This document shows, one piece after another, positions 1 to 12,200 of a stretch of DNA of 64,000 bases. Each line of letters starts with the position of its first letter. The first letter of the stretch is position 1. Source of the stretch: Coptis chinensis (Eukaryota > Streptophyta > Magnoliopsida > Ranunculales > Ranunculaceae); assembly GCA_015680905.1 (NCBI GenBank), contig CM027378.1, positions 56,817,501-56,881,500 of the forward strand, written 5' to 3'. The translations under genes were made by a program, and so were the position numbers. A model generated the notes under the pieces. The model saw only the letters and a program-made list of their open reading frames with translations. It had not been told where the DNA came from and searched no databases.

Positions 1-350
1 GAGTTAAATTAAATACGTTCGCTCTAGTAGTTCACTAGCCAACGTCGGCATCCGATCGGATGTGAGCTTGGAAGTTTGTTTGCTTCTTTATATGTGGACC
101 CGTTAAATGCTTTGGTTTTGTTATTTTGGAAACTTCCTAGTCGGGCTTTGTTGGGCTTCAATCTTGAGTGGGGAACTTTAAATATTCCAAAGTATTCCGT
201 GCCGATGCATGTTTTATCATTATATTCATGTTAATCTGCGAAATCTGCAAAAGTACGAAAATATAATTATTACATGATTATTAAACACATAATCGATCAA
301 AATGCTATGTCTCCTCGGGTTTAATATTACAGTTTTGGATGCTTATCACA
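1..350 (-). repeat. 3' LTR of the Athila-type element (partial)
   Basis: This matches 17490-17827 from the shared TTCACTAGCCAACGTCGGC onward to the terminal GCTTATCACA, with scattered substitutions and small indels. Only the part nearest the purine tract is in the window; the remainder continues past base 1. Confidence 0.92.
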
Positions 351-362
351 CCAACCCCAAAG
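351..362 (-). other. Polypurine tract of the Athila-type element
   Basis: The minus strand reads CTTTGGGGTTGG directly before the 3' LTR start TGTGATAAG. A GAGGACAAGC motif lies just upstream, as is common before the purine tract of this lineage. Confidence 0.7.
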
Positions 363-1963
363 CAGCACTTTGCTTGTCCTCGAAGCAAAGAAGAGACATT
401 AAAATGATAAGTGGTCAAAAATGTGTTGTCTAAGCTAAATCTCATTTAGCAAAGTCGCGGTTGCATTGACCAGATGCAACAAAGCCTTGAACCACTAGGA
501 ATTCCTAGTGGGCGAGTTATAACCTCGTGAGAGTTTTCTAGAGAAGATACTCACAAACTTCATTTATACTACAACGACTCAAGAATAAAGGCATGTTTCC
601 TTAATTAATCTCAGGTATCTAGACATCTCACTAGCGGGGGAAACAAGGATTTAATTCTTTCGAAATTCAAGTTAATGTACATACAATAATCAAAACATCT
701 ATGTATGAGCATGCATGCAGTGATCTTATAATGAAATGTACGAAAGGGGGCGTTTCGATCCTTTGGATAAGCGTCCTTAAGTAGGTTCTCCGCAGTGTAT
801 GTGTCGAAACACAATTTCTCTCTTATTTTTCCACTCAAGTTTTGCTATCTCTAGTGTGCAGTGGGCACACGTTTCCTCACATACTCAATGACAATCAGAG
901 GAGCCGAGGTCAAGCAGTCACAACTACTACTTATTATCACACTATCTTACTCCTAATTGAGCTAGAGGTCTTTATTAGGTGTTATGGGGCTTAGGAGGTA
1001 GTGTAGAAGAAAAATGGAATAGAAAATTCAAAAAAAATGATAAGTATGAGAGAATAAGGTCTTGAGATATTTATACTTGAGAAATCCTTATTTTCTTTCC
1101 TGCTTCTAACATGGGTTTCCATACTTGGATTTTTCAAGCTTTTGTATTCCCTTTTGATTTGATTTTAGGGGGAATTCTAACTTTGATATTTCTTTTGATT
1201 TTTGGAAACATATTTCTATTTTTCTTTTTCTTTTCTTCTGAAACAGGTAATTGATTTTGATTTGTGACAAGGTTTTCTCTTCATTTTTCCGCACTTCATC
1301 CTATTTCTCATACTCATCATCTAGGTAGGCTTATTTATGTGTGGTTAATAGATGGTTAATGAATTTTTGGTGAAATAGAAAGGGTTAATGAAAGGTTTAG
1401 TGGGGCGACTAGCGGTAATTTTTTTTACAGGTGTGAATTTTTAGCTATATCGATCCAAAGAAGGCCTAAATTCTCACCTAGGATTTGGCTAGTGATCAAG
1501 TAAGTAGACGTGTGAATTTCTCTATTCGGAAAAACTACTCCTCTGTGTCATTACTCACATATCACACATTTGAAGGCTTTTTGGTTAGATTCTTACAGGA
1601 TATGGAAACTAAGTTGTCTAACCATGGGTCCCAGAAACTTACTGTTGTGTACATTTAAAGATAGTCAGTGCATGAATGCTCATGAAAAGATGTAAAAACT
1701 ATTGCATACGTAGTAAATTAAGTTTCTAAGAACAAGTCCTAATTCTGATGCTAGGGTGAGATTTCTAAATATTTTTCATCACAGAAAAGGAAATGAGAAT
1801 TTGTTACTAAATACGTTTATTTAGACATAAAGTAAACTATATACAACTATGCATGCTTAATTTTTGCGAAAGGTTCTCACCACCCCCAAACAGTCGGACG
1901 CTGTGTCCTCAAAGTGTTAAGAGGAAGAAAGAGTATACCTAAGAGGCTTTGAGCAAAAATATA
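363..1963 (-). other. Athila 3' untranslated region
   Basis: No convincing coding frame. A second purine motif (minus strand GTTTGGGGGTGG, about 1885-1896) with a nearby GAGGACAC mimics the arrangement at the true purine tract. Confidence 0.5.
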
Positions 1964-1968
1964 GCTGA

Positions 1969-3382
1969 TGATAAGAGCCCAAAACTGTAGTTTTAACCCC
2001 TTAATAATCATACTGTTAGACCAATTATGTGAATAATAAGTAAGAGTTAACACCGATTCGCGTTTTATGCATTTCGGGCTTCAAAGTCCATTATGTGCGA
2101 GAAATGTACCACTTTTAGCGAGATCTGAGAGAGCAAAAGTCGTGTAGAACTTCCGGCCGTATCTTTGGACTCGGACCTCGAATTGGGCATACCTTATGTC
2201 AAAACGACCGCCTCGGAAAGAGCTTTGTAATGGTCCAAGCCTTGACCCAATCAGAGGAGCAGAAGTGGACGAAAAGTCTGTGGAAGTCAACTGCAGCTGA
2301 AGAGGCCTTTTGAATTTGAAAATTGGGTTTTGGGCCGATTCTCCGCCCAAACCCCGCTCCAAGCCCATGCACGAATTTTGGATCTGAATGTATAAGAAGA
2401 AAAGCTTAAGTCTTTGTTAATAGTAGATAGATAATGGTAGATAGATAATGGTAGATTAATTAGTAGAGAATTAGGGTTCATAGCTTAGAATAGAAAGTAG
2501 CCATTAAAATAGCTTCTAGATCTAGATTTAATTGTTTTCTTTAATTAGTTTCAAATCCCTTATTAGATTAAACCTTTGAATCTTGTTCTTCATTTGATTA
2601 GATCAATAAAGTAGTATTCTTTATCCATTTCGATTTTTGTCAATTCCAATTCTAGATCTAATTTCAATTCATGTCCTTAGTTCAATTTAGTCATTAAATT
2701 AGATTTCATTATTGTTTAATTAAATAAATTTCAATGCTTTATATTATGTTTAGTTTTAATATAAATGGAAATGATTATGAATGATTCAAGGCTAAACCTC
2801 CATTAGAGGGTTGTGAAGCCTTGATGAAAGCTTGAGTCCGACATCGTAGAATTAAATCGTATTTTCTATTCCACTCTAGAAATGATTAGTTCACCATGAG
2901 AATGGGTTTAATTGTTCACATGCTAGTTATAATTGGTAGAAATGCCATGTATAATTAGGGATTAGGAATAACCAATTGTTTCACGAAGCGATTCAATTCG
3001 GATTACTGACGATTAAAATTAGTTAGTGGATAAGTTGAGTTATGGTGGAATCAATCCCCTCTAACTCCTTATCATAGAATCAACGTAGCATTCCCTTAGT
3101 ATTACGATAACCCACTAGTTGCATCTTGTGGGTAGTTGCATCGTAGTATAATTCCCTTCAGTAAAACTCTCATGTAGACTTAAAAGCGACTAGTTAGATT
3201 AGAAAACATCCATGCTAGAGCACTAGGAGTGGAACGAACTCTATCTACTCCCCTATATCTCAATTGGTTGAGAGTAGAATAATTCTTTGATAAACAAGAT
3301 AGCATCAGTAATAAGTTTAGTTTACTTACGTTTTGAAGTCATCGTTCATTTCGTAGGTAAACTATTCATTTTACGTTTATCA
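1969..3382 (+). mobile_element. Solo LTR of a related gypsy family, with target-site duplication
   Basis: It starts TGATAAGAGCCCAAAACTGT, which resembles the start of the Athila LTR (TGTGATAAGCACCCAAAACTG), and ends ACGTTTATCA. The 5 bases before it (1964-1968) and after it (3383-3387) are both GCTGA, a perfect duplication. Neither a primer-binding site nor a purine tract adjoins it, so it is a solo LTR left by LTR-LTR recombination. A TATA-like TGTATAAG at about 2388 and an AATAAA at about 2606 lie on the plus strand. It sits inside the 3' region of the larger element, in opposite orientation. Length 1414 bp. Confidence 0.88.
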
Positions 3383-3520
3383 GCTGACATCTTCCACAGA
3401 AATTTATTGTAACACACTATATATTATACATCATAAAAGTGAAAGCACACTGTTAGATTGGCACACTGTTAGGTTATTTATTTATCTCACATCAAAACAT
3501 AAAACAAATATGTACATGCA

Positions 3521-4401
3521 TCAACTCACATTGCCCCAACCAAGAACTGGGAGATGGTCCATCCTTGCTTTGTCCCTGTAGAAATGTCATTCCTTTACGT
3601 CACGCCAATCTATCATAGCTTTCCAGACTTTGCTCCACTTCCTCTTCTTTGCAGTGTCCAGATGAGCTATCATTTTATCATCATTAGGGAAGGAACGCAC
3701 TTTCTTTAGATACCTTGCAGGGCGTCGCCATGTCCGAAATCGCAAAGAACGAATTATCTTGTTGGTTTGACACATAGAGTCGACCTTAACCCAGTCCTGA
3801 AAGGTGGCCGCAAACTGTGGGAAGTACGTCCTCACTATCCTGCATGTTGTGACTAGCAAGGTGATATAGTGTTGCCGAAAAGACCGAGCCCTCTTTAGGT
3901 TCTCAATTACTAGGTCTGTGATGTCGAAGGCGGTATGTTGTTGGGCTAGTGCATGGAACGTCTTACAAGCTGACTTTGATGTAGTGGAAAAATGTCAATC
4001 CCCCATGATGTTCAAAAGAATAAATAACATGGCAGTTCCAATATTCATGGTCATACTGGCAAGTGGAATAGTAAAGTCCGGGTCATCGGCCCGCCTCGAC
4101 GCGTCAATCGACACAGGTAAGGCCATCGCCATAACGGGCGGCAAATTTTTCCCAAGAATAGTCATTAAAGTTGTTTTCTACCATGTATTGGATAGGGATG
4201 TCTGGCTGAAAAGGAGGAAGGTCTAGAGCCATAGCAATTGTTGGCTCGTAAAAAGAGTGTCGGGTGTTACCAATACGGATTGTAAATCCATTCAAAGGGA
4301 AACCCTGTACAGCAGGTAGATCTTCCGTATGATCGTAAAAATAAGTTGACAAACCTGGGGAGTATTTCTGCTCCAGGTGTAGAATAAGAGAGTTCCAACC
4401 G
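3521..4401 (-). pseudogene. Unknown ORF (about 290 codons), broken
   Basis: One coding trace runs from about 4401 to a stop at 3521. It needs one frameshift at about 4115 and passes two TGA codons (about 4001 and 3587), each probably a former TGG. Segments include STYFYDHTEDLPAVQG, IPLASMTMNIGTAML, TAFDITDLVIENLKRARSF and a basic C-terminal part with AKKRKWSKVWKAMIDW. I do not recognise the family. It lies downstream of env-like ORF 2 on the same strand. It could be a further part of that transposon's coding region or a captured gene fragment. Confidence 0.4.
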
Positions 4402-4721
4402 ACTCAAGTGATGTAGTCTATGAAAAGATGTCCATATGCAGGAGAATTCAGCAACGAATGGAAAGATTATTCTGGAATCATCTTTGGAGCTTCCATTGTA
4501 GAAGATGTGTGAAGAAAGATGCTACCTGTTAGACAAAGATAAACAAATATTAGAATATGATGAGAATAATTAAGAAAAAACAAATTACCATAGGGAAATT
4601 TCACTATATTTAAAAAACTAAAAAGAAAATGACAAAGAACATAAAATTGCAAAATTTAAATTGTATCATGGGCCCAAGTAACGGCAAGGATCCTTTTGTG
4701 AAAGGAATCCACTTATAAGAT

Positions 4722-5740
4722 CTTCGATGTCGTCAATCCCGCAAATGCACTTCGTTGCATAATTTCACTCAGTAATGCGGTAAAATCTCGTGGTTCTCCA
4801 TTATGAGAGTGTGATTTGCCGAGAACAGGTTGTGACTGTGCAAGAATTGTGCTTGTTCCTCTTCCTGTATTGTCCGCAGGTCATGAAATTTCAAGGAGAC
4901 TGGTGATGATAATGTTCTGATGTTTGTATAATGTCATCAGTCCTTGTTGAATCAAACGAAGGCCTTCCATAGGATTAAATACATTTCTTAATGCATTTTC
5001 AGTGAAGATGTTGTCAGTGGAACAAGCTTCTTCAGTTTCTGTACTGACATGGTTCTTTGCAACGTCGGGATTTCATAAACCGTTCCTACAAAGTGAGTGA
5101 ATGGTAAGAATGTTAGCTGTTCTGAGAGGTGTATTAGGAGAAGTACTTGAAAACCCCCAATGCATCATGATAAGTGTCACAATGGTAGGCAAAGGAGCTG
5201 CCTTTTTCCTGGCACGTGCGATAGCGTTCCAGATAAATTTAATAATGCAAAAATTATTGCAGTTAGTCTGCAAGACCCATAGTAGATGGAAGAGGGGTTT
5301 TGTTATTTCGGAAGTCTTAGACGTGCCGAGCACATTATGAGCCAGCCATTGGATCACAGATAATTGGTTCTTTTGCAAGGATCGCTGATAAACAACGTAA
5401 CATGGTTTTTCCGGTTGTATTCACCATGAAGGATAGTTGTAAACATCAGATGCCTGATATTGTCGAATGGTGAATCCTGAAGGTGTACCCTTTGGTTTGT
5501 AATGGGAATTTGAAGTACCTCGGAGATAATTTCCATAGTCAATTCACGCTCGCATCCGTTTGCACGGACAAAGAATTGCCCATTTTGGAAATAACCGTGT
5601 TAATAGAACAACAGGACCAATTCTCTGGAAAAAAAATGCCTACATATGATGTAAAAGATGGTACCATCCTCGACGTAAAATTTTTGTGTAAAAAAATGGA
5701 TGAAAAAGAACATTTTGGAAATTTTCCATAAAATTTTGCT
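4722..5740 (-). pseudogene. Env-like ORF 2, diverged second copy of the same domain
   Basis: The trace reads through GTIFYIICRHFFSRELVLLF, a stop, then FVRANGCERELTMEIISEVL. After a frame change near 5378 it continues QWLAHNVLGTSKTSEITKPL. It then stays open, apart from two TGA stops, to about 4722 (ending near AFAGLTTSKIL). It aligns along its length with ORF 1: the FY..G.F...FV...G core and NV(I/L)GTSK.S(D/E)I with NFCI in both. It is therefore a paralogous copy, not a shifted reading of the first. The C-terminal 200 or so codons have no counterpart that I recognise. Confidence 0.6.
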
Positions 5741-6118
5741 CAGGTACGAAAATTCGAGTGAGGGTCATTAAAGATGGAGTGGTAAAGAAAATTTTTAGTG
5801 GAAAAAGGGAAGTTAGTATTTTCTATCCTTGTTATAAATAGGCACCAATCCAAAGATGTAGAAAATACGGATCAAGGTGTCATAGGGTAGGTAGACCACG
5901 TGCATTTTCTAAAATATGGTGCAAAAGATGTAGTGTGGATGAGAAGAATGAGGCATGTGACTACAAGGAGTGCCTTTTTTTTTTTTTTTTGGCAAAGAAA
6001 TAGCGTAAGTAGAAGGCAAAGGAAGATGTAAATATATTATTACAATAAGATGTAAGAACGTACAGAGGAGTGGAAACACATCATAATAATATGTGAAATA
6101 AAATACAAACCTAAATAT

Positions 6119-6345
6119 TAGATAGAACTATATGCCACATTAACAACATTACTATAATAAAACAACCGAGCATGAAGACTTGAGTAGCATATTCAATATG
6201 CTGTTGCTCAAACTTTTCTAGTGCATCCATGAATCTTGAAACTTGGAGCGATCAAAAAACAATTTTTAGAATAAGAAGTGGAGAGGGGAGAAGATGAAAG
6301 GAGTGAAATGTGAAGAATGCGTTGAACTTATTTATAGAAGAAAAT
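6119..6345 (-). other. Promoter-like segment and 39-codon ORF
   Basis: On the minus strand a TATA-like CTATAAATAAG (about 6333-6343) is followed by a CT-rich stretch and then an ATG (about 6235). That ATG opens a 39-codon frame beginning MDALEKFEQQHIEYATQ, with a hydrophobic segment (FIIVMLLMW) before the stop at about 6119. It precedes env-like ORF 2. It could be a leader peptide or chance. Confidence 0.3.
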
Positions 6346-6450
6346 TGAGCCGTTTTCTTACCGTTTTTAGATGCGATTTCATGACCGTTTTTGGTGCGTT
6401 TTCATGACCGTTTTCTAACCGTTTAGTAAAACGTTAGTTTACGGTAAAAT
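6340..6450. repeat. Cluster of CCGTTT motifs
   Basis: At least five ACCGTTTTC/ACCGTTTTT-type motifs occur in about 110 bp, just upstream (minus-strand sense) of the TATA-like box. Confidence 0.55.
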
Positions 6451-6469
6451 TTGCCTGTTAAGTGTGGCG

Positions 6470-6560
6470 TCTAAAATATATGTGTATATATTTATATATG
6501 TATATATATTATTATTACTAATATAATTATATATGTTTCTACCTATATAATATAATAGCT
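6470..6560. repeat. AT-rich (TATATA) tract
   Basis: Low-complexity alternating TA sequence with ATTATT interruptions. Confidence 0.8.
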
Positions 6561-6695
6561 AATATACTGTTTGACAAGGCAAAAATTTTGGAGAATATAG
6601 GAATTAACAGACGTCCCAGGTTCGAAAATAAAATACAACCATGTAAATAAAATATCCGACATAAATAATATACAAGAATGGTGAAAATAAACTAT

Positions 6696-7786
6696 CTACT
6701 GAGAATCCTCGGGGGCTGCAGAAGAAAAACCAGGAGTCTTGCGACGTCGTGCAGGACGAGCTCCTGTGGAGGCTAACTGCTCCTGGATATCTCCCAGAGT
6801 ATCCAACACCTGGGCCTGAAACTGATGCTGGTTTGCCATGAACATTCCCTGGAACTTGTTCTAGTGAGTAGTCATTTGGTCCTTAAATGCATTCATGGAA
6901 GCTCGCATTTCCTGCTGAAATTCGCCCATGCTGTCTGTCCGCTCCCCGTGGCGAGTGGTCATATCCATGCCACTGTTCATAGCATGTAAGGCATCTATAG
7001 GGTGACTCATCTTACTCATAGCAGTCTCATCAAAGTAGGGTGGGTGAGATGGGCCTACGTTAGCGTGCTCAACAACCATTGGTGCTGTGGGTTCCCAAGG
7101 GGTCAATATGCATTTCTTGAAGACAAACATATTCTCATATAGTGGTATAGGGAGTAGTGGGGTGGCGGACAAAAAACCCAAATTAATCATAACTTGCGTT
7201 ACAAGAACGACAAGAGAGACTGGCCTAAGAGTGGCATGCGTAATAATATCAAAAATAAAGGTAACTATGCAGAAGTTACCCTTGCGCTCCTAGAGGATCC
7301 AGAGAAGGTGGAGGAAGGTCTTGTTGATGTCCGAGGGCTTCGAGGTGCCAATGACGTTCAGTCCCAGCCATTAAGTCACAGCCAGCTGGTTTCGTTGCAC
7401 CGAGCGTTGGGATACGTGCATTTCCCATCTATGTTGTACTCTCCCTCGATTAGCGTGTCGAGCATTAGGTCGTAAGTCCGTGGGTACACGGACTGCTGCT
7501 GAGTCAGCAAGTGGTCGACCAGAGGAATGCCCGTGATCCTGGAGATCAAAATGGGTGTGACTTCGTGGCGCACACCCTCGACGGTAACCCAAAAATGATC
7601 GCCATTAAAGCTCCCATTGTCGTAAAATTTCATCACCAAATCCTTAGAATAAAGCCCGCCATTAGCATATAACAAGTACTCCCATCCTCTAGAGTGAATT
7701 TCATTATCAAATAATGGAGCAAACATCCCATTTTCGAATAAATTTCCAAATTTTTTCTCCACACAAATTCGCCTGTTTCCGGCCAT
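6696..7786 (-). pseudogene. Env-like ORF 1 of the Athila element (putative plant transposon protein domain)
   Basis: It begins MAGNRRICVEKKFGNL and contains the segment GWEYLL..GG.YSKDLVMKFY, then VTVEGVRHEVTPILISR. This is the pattern of the 'putative plant transposon protein' domain found in the env-like region of Athila-type elements. A frameshift near 7375 moves the trace to another frame, which continues WLGLNVIGTSKPSDI and then through GEFQQEMRASMNAF to a C-terminus rich in basic and polar residues (GARPARRRKTPG) ending at 6696. That second frame has internal stops after LLHWIL-type sequence and before NKFQGMF. No transmembrane or envelope feature is obvious; 'env-like' refers to position only. 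Confidence 0.72.
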
Positions 7787-7792
7787 TACTGC

Positions 7793-9269
7793 TCATAGGG
7801 AGAGGCTAGCTATTGATTTATGATGAAGGGGAGAAATGGGACTTGCTGACGGAAGGGAATTGGAATCAGAGCTGTAGGAGTCGCGCGCGAGACCTGGATA
7901 TAACGTGGGCCTGTCTCGTGCGAGACTGAATCGAGAGGGGACAAGATCCGGATATTGGGGAAGACAAAGTGTGTGATGGTGACGCGTGTGGTCAGGTTTG
8001 TCGGGTTTAAATGGCCCAAGAATTCGAGATTTGGTTGGGCCAAAAAAATTTCCCAAGCCCAAATCAAGCCTAAAGCCCGATTTAAGCCTAAAAAAATCTA
8101 AATGCTCACCCACGACTTGTTCAGACTCCGAATTGGATGAATGAGATATCGAAATGATCGGCACAAAAAATGCTATCCAATTATATGAGTCATTCTCAAA
8201 GGTCACAAGAGTTTTGAAAAGAAAGGAGGGTGTTTTATTTATATACAAGGGAGATTACGTGAAAAACACTGGATGTCCACAAAAGTCAACATCTAAATTC
8301 ATAGGCAACTGTCATGTCGTCTCTGGAGTGAACCCAATCCAGCCAGACTGTGGCTTTACCTCTATGTATTATGAGGTTAGGGGCAGGACGGTACCATCCT
8401 GGACCGTGCGCTCTACGGTCTAATAATATTGCCCTTATTACATACGGTTATCCTCAAACTGCCCCAAAGGGAACTCAAAGTAACCAATTCTAGGGGTTGG
8501 TCTGGTGGAATCCATTTCTCATTTGTGTTCCAAGTATGCAACATCCGAGTTTGAATACAAATCTCTATGTGTACAACTTAAAGCATGAGGAATTTGTCAA
8601 CAATATATACATATCTACAAGGTAAGTCTTTTAACGTCAGATCCTCAAGATGAATCGAGTATTTTATTGTCAGATTCTCAAGACGTTTGCGAGTCTTTTA
8701 TCATCAGATTCTCAAGATGATTCCCAACCTGTGGGAGAAACGGCGCAGTGGCGAAGATTATTCTGCACAGTTGGTGTCAGACAAAAGTATACCTTAAACT
8801 GGCTAGTATCAGATAGGAAGTCAAGACCTTGACAAAAGGGTGTTTGGCAATGCATACACCACCTTTTTCTTCGCACGCGTCGTTTACGAGCAAAAGTACT
8901 ATGACCATTCCCTATTCATGATGAGTGAGACTTACACCAAATGATTAGCTGAAGCTCGTGAGGCAGATAGTAGAAAAGGGAAGGGAAGGAAGGAAGTGAA
9001 ATTTTAAGTATCCATCGTTTACCGACAGCCATGTTTGCTCGTGTTGCAAAAGACATTTATACTCAGTTCTGAAATAGAGTTTCCGTGGACTAAGGTCCCG
9101 GCGCTTGCAACCACACACTTCAAAGAACTTTTGAGATCATAAAATAGAAGATAGCCCAGCTACCAAAATGGCGTACCCTCTATAGAAACAAGATTGAGTA
9201 CACCAAACGAAACATCTAGTCTATGTAGACCGGATCCTGAAGAAGAGTCTGTTCAACATCTGGGGAACG
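7793..9269 (-). other. Spacer between integrase and env-like ORF
   Basis: No recognisable protein. It contains three 34-bp tandem units (8623-8724) and a GC-richer part at 7860-7990 with repeated CTCGCGCGAGAC/CTCGTGCGAGAC motifs. Similar motifs occur in the LTR and leader. Confidence 0.5.
8623..8724. repeat. Three tandem 34-bp units
   Basis: Three consecutive imperfect copies share the core TCAGATTCTCAAGA: 8623-8656, 8657-8690 and 8691-8724. They lie in the non-coding spacer of the Athila element. Confidence 0.8.
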
Positions 9270-12200
9270 TCATTCGTGGTAATGTTTTAGGCGTTGTCCA
9301 TTGACTTGAAATTTGCTGTTATCTTGTGGATTAAGCAAAGAGATTGCCCCATAATGTGTCACAGCTGACACAATGAAAGGACCAGACCATCGTTTTTTCA
9401 ATTTACCAGGAAAAATGTGTAATTTGGAGTTGTACAGTAAAACCTTTTGGCCAATTTTAAAATCCTTACGTAAAATGTGCTTGTCGTGCACTCTTTTCAT
9501 ATTAGCTTTGTAGGATTTCGAGAGATCATAAGCATCACTCCGAATTTCCTCAAGCTCATTTAGTTGCAGTTTTCGCTTCTCGCCTGCCTCGTTGATATTG
9601 TAATTGAGGCTTTTGATGGCCTAAAGGGCACGATGCTCAAGTTCAATTGGCAGATGACAAGGTTTTCCAAAAACAATGCGGTAAGGAAATATCCCTATAG
9701 GTGTCTTAAAAGCTGTTCGGTATGCCCACAAGGCATCCGATAAGCGGAGAGACCAGTATTTTCTTGATGGATTGACAGTTTTCTCCAGAATGGACTTTAT
9801 CTCTCTGTTGGAGACTTCCACTTGGCCACTTGTTTGTGGGTGATATGGAGTAGCAACTTTGTGAGTAACTCCATATTTCTTCATTAAAAACCCAAAAATT
9901 TTATTACAAAAATGTGTACCCCCATCACTGATGATAGCTTTGGGGACACCAAAATGAGAGAAAATATTTTCTTTTACAAATTTCACGACAGTCTCATGGT
10001 CATTTGAGCGACATGCAAGTGCCTCAATCCATTTGGACACATAGTCCACAACGACTAGAATGTAGAGAAAACCTTGCGAATTAGGGAAGGGTCCCATAAA
10101 ATCAATGCCCCAAACATAAAAAATTTTCACAATCAAGATAGGATTTAGGGGCATCATATTGCGTTTTGTAATTCGACCTAAGTGCTGACAACGAATGCAG
10201 GCTATGCAATGTTCGTGTGTATCGCGAAAAAGGGTAGGCCAGTAAAAACCACATTGTAACACTTTGGCCGCAGTTTTCTTTCCACTGAAATGACCTCCGC
10301 AAGATTGTTTATGGCAAAAGGATAATAAGTCGGTGTGCTCCCAGTCAGGAATGCAGCGACGAATGAGTTGGTCGGAACAATACTTAAAGAGGTATGGGTC
10401 ATCCCAGAAATAATATTTTACAGTGGATAAGAACTTTTTACGATCGGGACGTGACCAAGAGGAAGGAACTTCCTCAGTAACTAGGTAGTTAACGATATCC
10501 GCATACCATGGAGATGAGAAAATAGAGTACAAATATTCGTTTGGAAAGAAATCACAGATGGCTTTAGAATCACTATCAATGTCACCAACCAGCCTTGATA
10601 AATGGTTGGCCACGACATTTTCGGTTCCTTTCTTGTCTTTGATTTCCAGGGTGAATTCTTGCAAGAGAAGGATCTAGCGGAACAATCGTTGTTTCGCGTC
10701 TTTTTTCACGAGTAAGTACCGAAGTGCGGCATGGTCAGTATATATGATGGTGGACGATCCAACTAGGTAAGGGCGAAACTTATCCAAAGCATAGACAACA
10801 GCTAGGAACTCTTTCTCAGTTGTTGTGTAATTACGTTGAACGTCATTAAGAGTTTTACTAGCATAGTAAATGACAATGGGTTTGTCATCACGTCGTTGAC
10901 CTAGTACGACGCCAATAGCAAAGTCGCTAGCGTCACATATCAGTTCGAATGGTTGAGACCAATCAAGGGGTTGAATGATAGGAGCGATAGTTAGGGCAGT
11001 TTTTAGAGTTTCAAAAGCTTGTTTGCAATTGAAATTAAAGTCGAATACCGCATCTTTAAGCAGGAGATTGGTTAAAGGTCGAGCAACTTTAGAAAAATCT
11101 TGAATGAATCGCCTGTAAAACCTAGCGTGGCCTAAAAAGGCACGGATATCCGCAGTAACTGACGTGACGGGGAAAGGTAGCGAAGCAATTTTAACAATTT
11201 TAGCTTTATCAACCTCTATCCCGTCTTTCGAAACGATATAACCTAGAACAAGTCTTTTGGTAACCATGAAATGACACTTCTCCTAATTAAGTACCAGATT
11301 TTTCTCTTCGCAATACGTTAACACTTTAGAATAGTTGGATAGGCAGTCGTCAAAGGAATTTCCATAAATAGAAAAGTCGTCCATGAAGACTTCTATATAA
11401 CGTTCCACCATATCACTGAAAATGTGAAGCATGCTGTGTTGGAAGGTGCCTGGGGCATTGCAAAGACCAAAAAGCATTCGTCTGTATGCAAAGGTTCCAA
11501 AGGGACATGTGAAAGTTGTATTTTCTTGATCGGCGGGATCGATGACAATTTGGAAGTAGCCGGAATAGCCATCAAGAAAACAGTAGTAAGCATGACCGGC
11601 TAAACGTTCTAGCATTTGGTCAATGAATGGGAGAGGGAACTGATCTTTATGTGTTCTGGTATTAAGTTTGTGATAGTCAATGCAAATTCTCCATTTTAAT
11701 GGAATGCGAGTGGAGATGTATTCACCATTTTCATTTTGTACAACTTGAATGGCAGACTTTTTAGGAACAACGTGGACAGGACTAACCCAGTCACTATCAG
11801 AAATAGGGTATATGATACCCGCATCAAGTAAACGTAAAACTTTCTCTCTTACCACCTCTTTCATGGCGGGGTTAAGGCGACGTTGTGGTTCTCGCGATGT
11901 CTTTGAGCCGTCATCGAGATGTATACGATGCGTGCATACGCTAGGGTATATTCCCTTGATATCATCTAAGGACCAACCGATAGCAGAGCAGTGTTCACGA
12001 ATGACACGAATCAAATGTGCTTCTTCGTCGGTAGTTAAGTGAGCATAAATTATTATAGGGTGACTACCATCGGGATTGAGATGCACGTACTTCAAATCAG
12101 AGGGTAGAAGTTTTAAATCCGGAGTTGGAGGATTGGGAATCAAGGACTCGTGAGGGGTCATCTCTTCAATGGAAAAGAGCGAGTCCGATTTTTCTGAATT

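Noticed and set aside
5101-5731. Plus-strand open frames of 79-82 codons
   Set aside because: They lie opposite the env-like ORF 2 trace, which aligns with ORF 1 on the minus strand. They are shadows.
8623-8724. CRISPR-like array
   Set aside because: Three imperfect contiguous 34-bp units without spacers, in a plant retrotransposon.
8154-8832. Plus-strand open frames in the Athila spacer
   Set aside because: No domain, no promoter, and they overlap simple tandem units.
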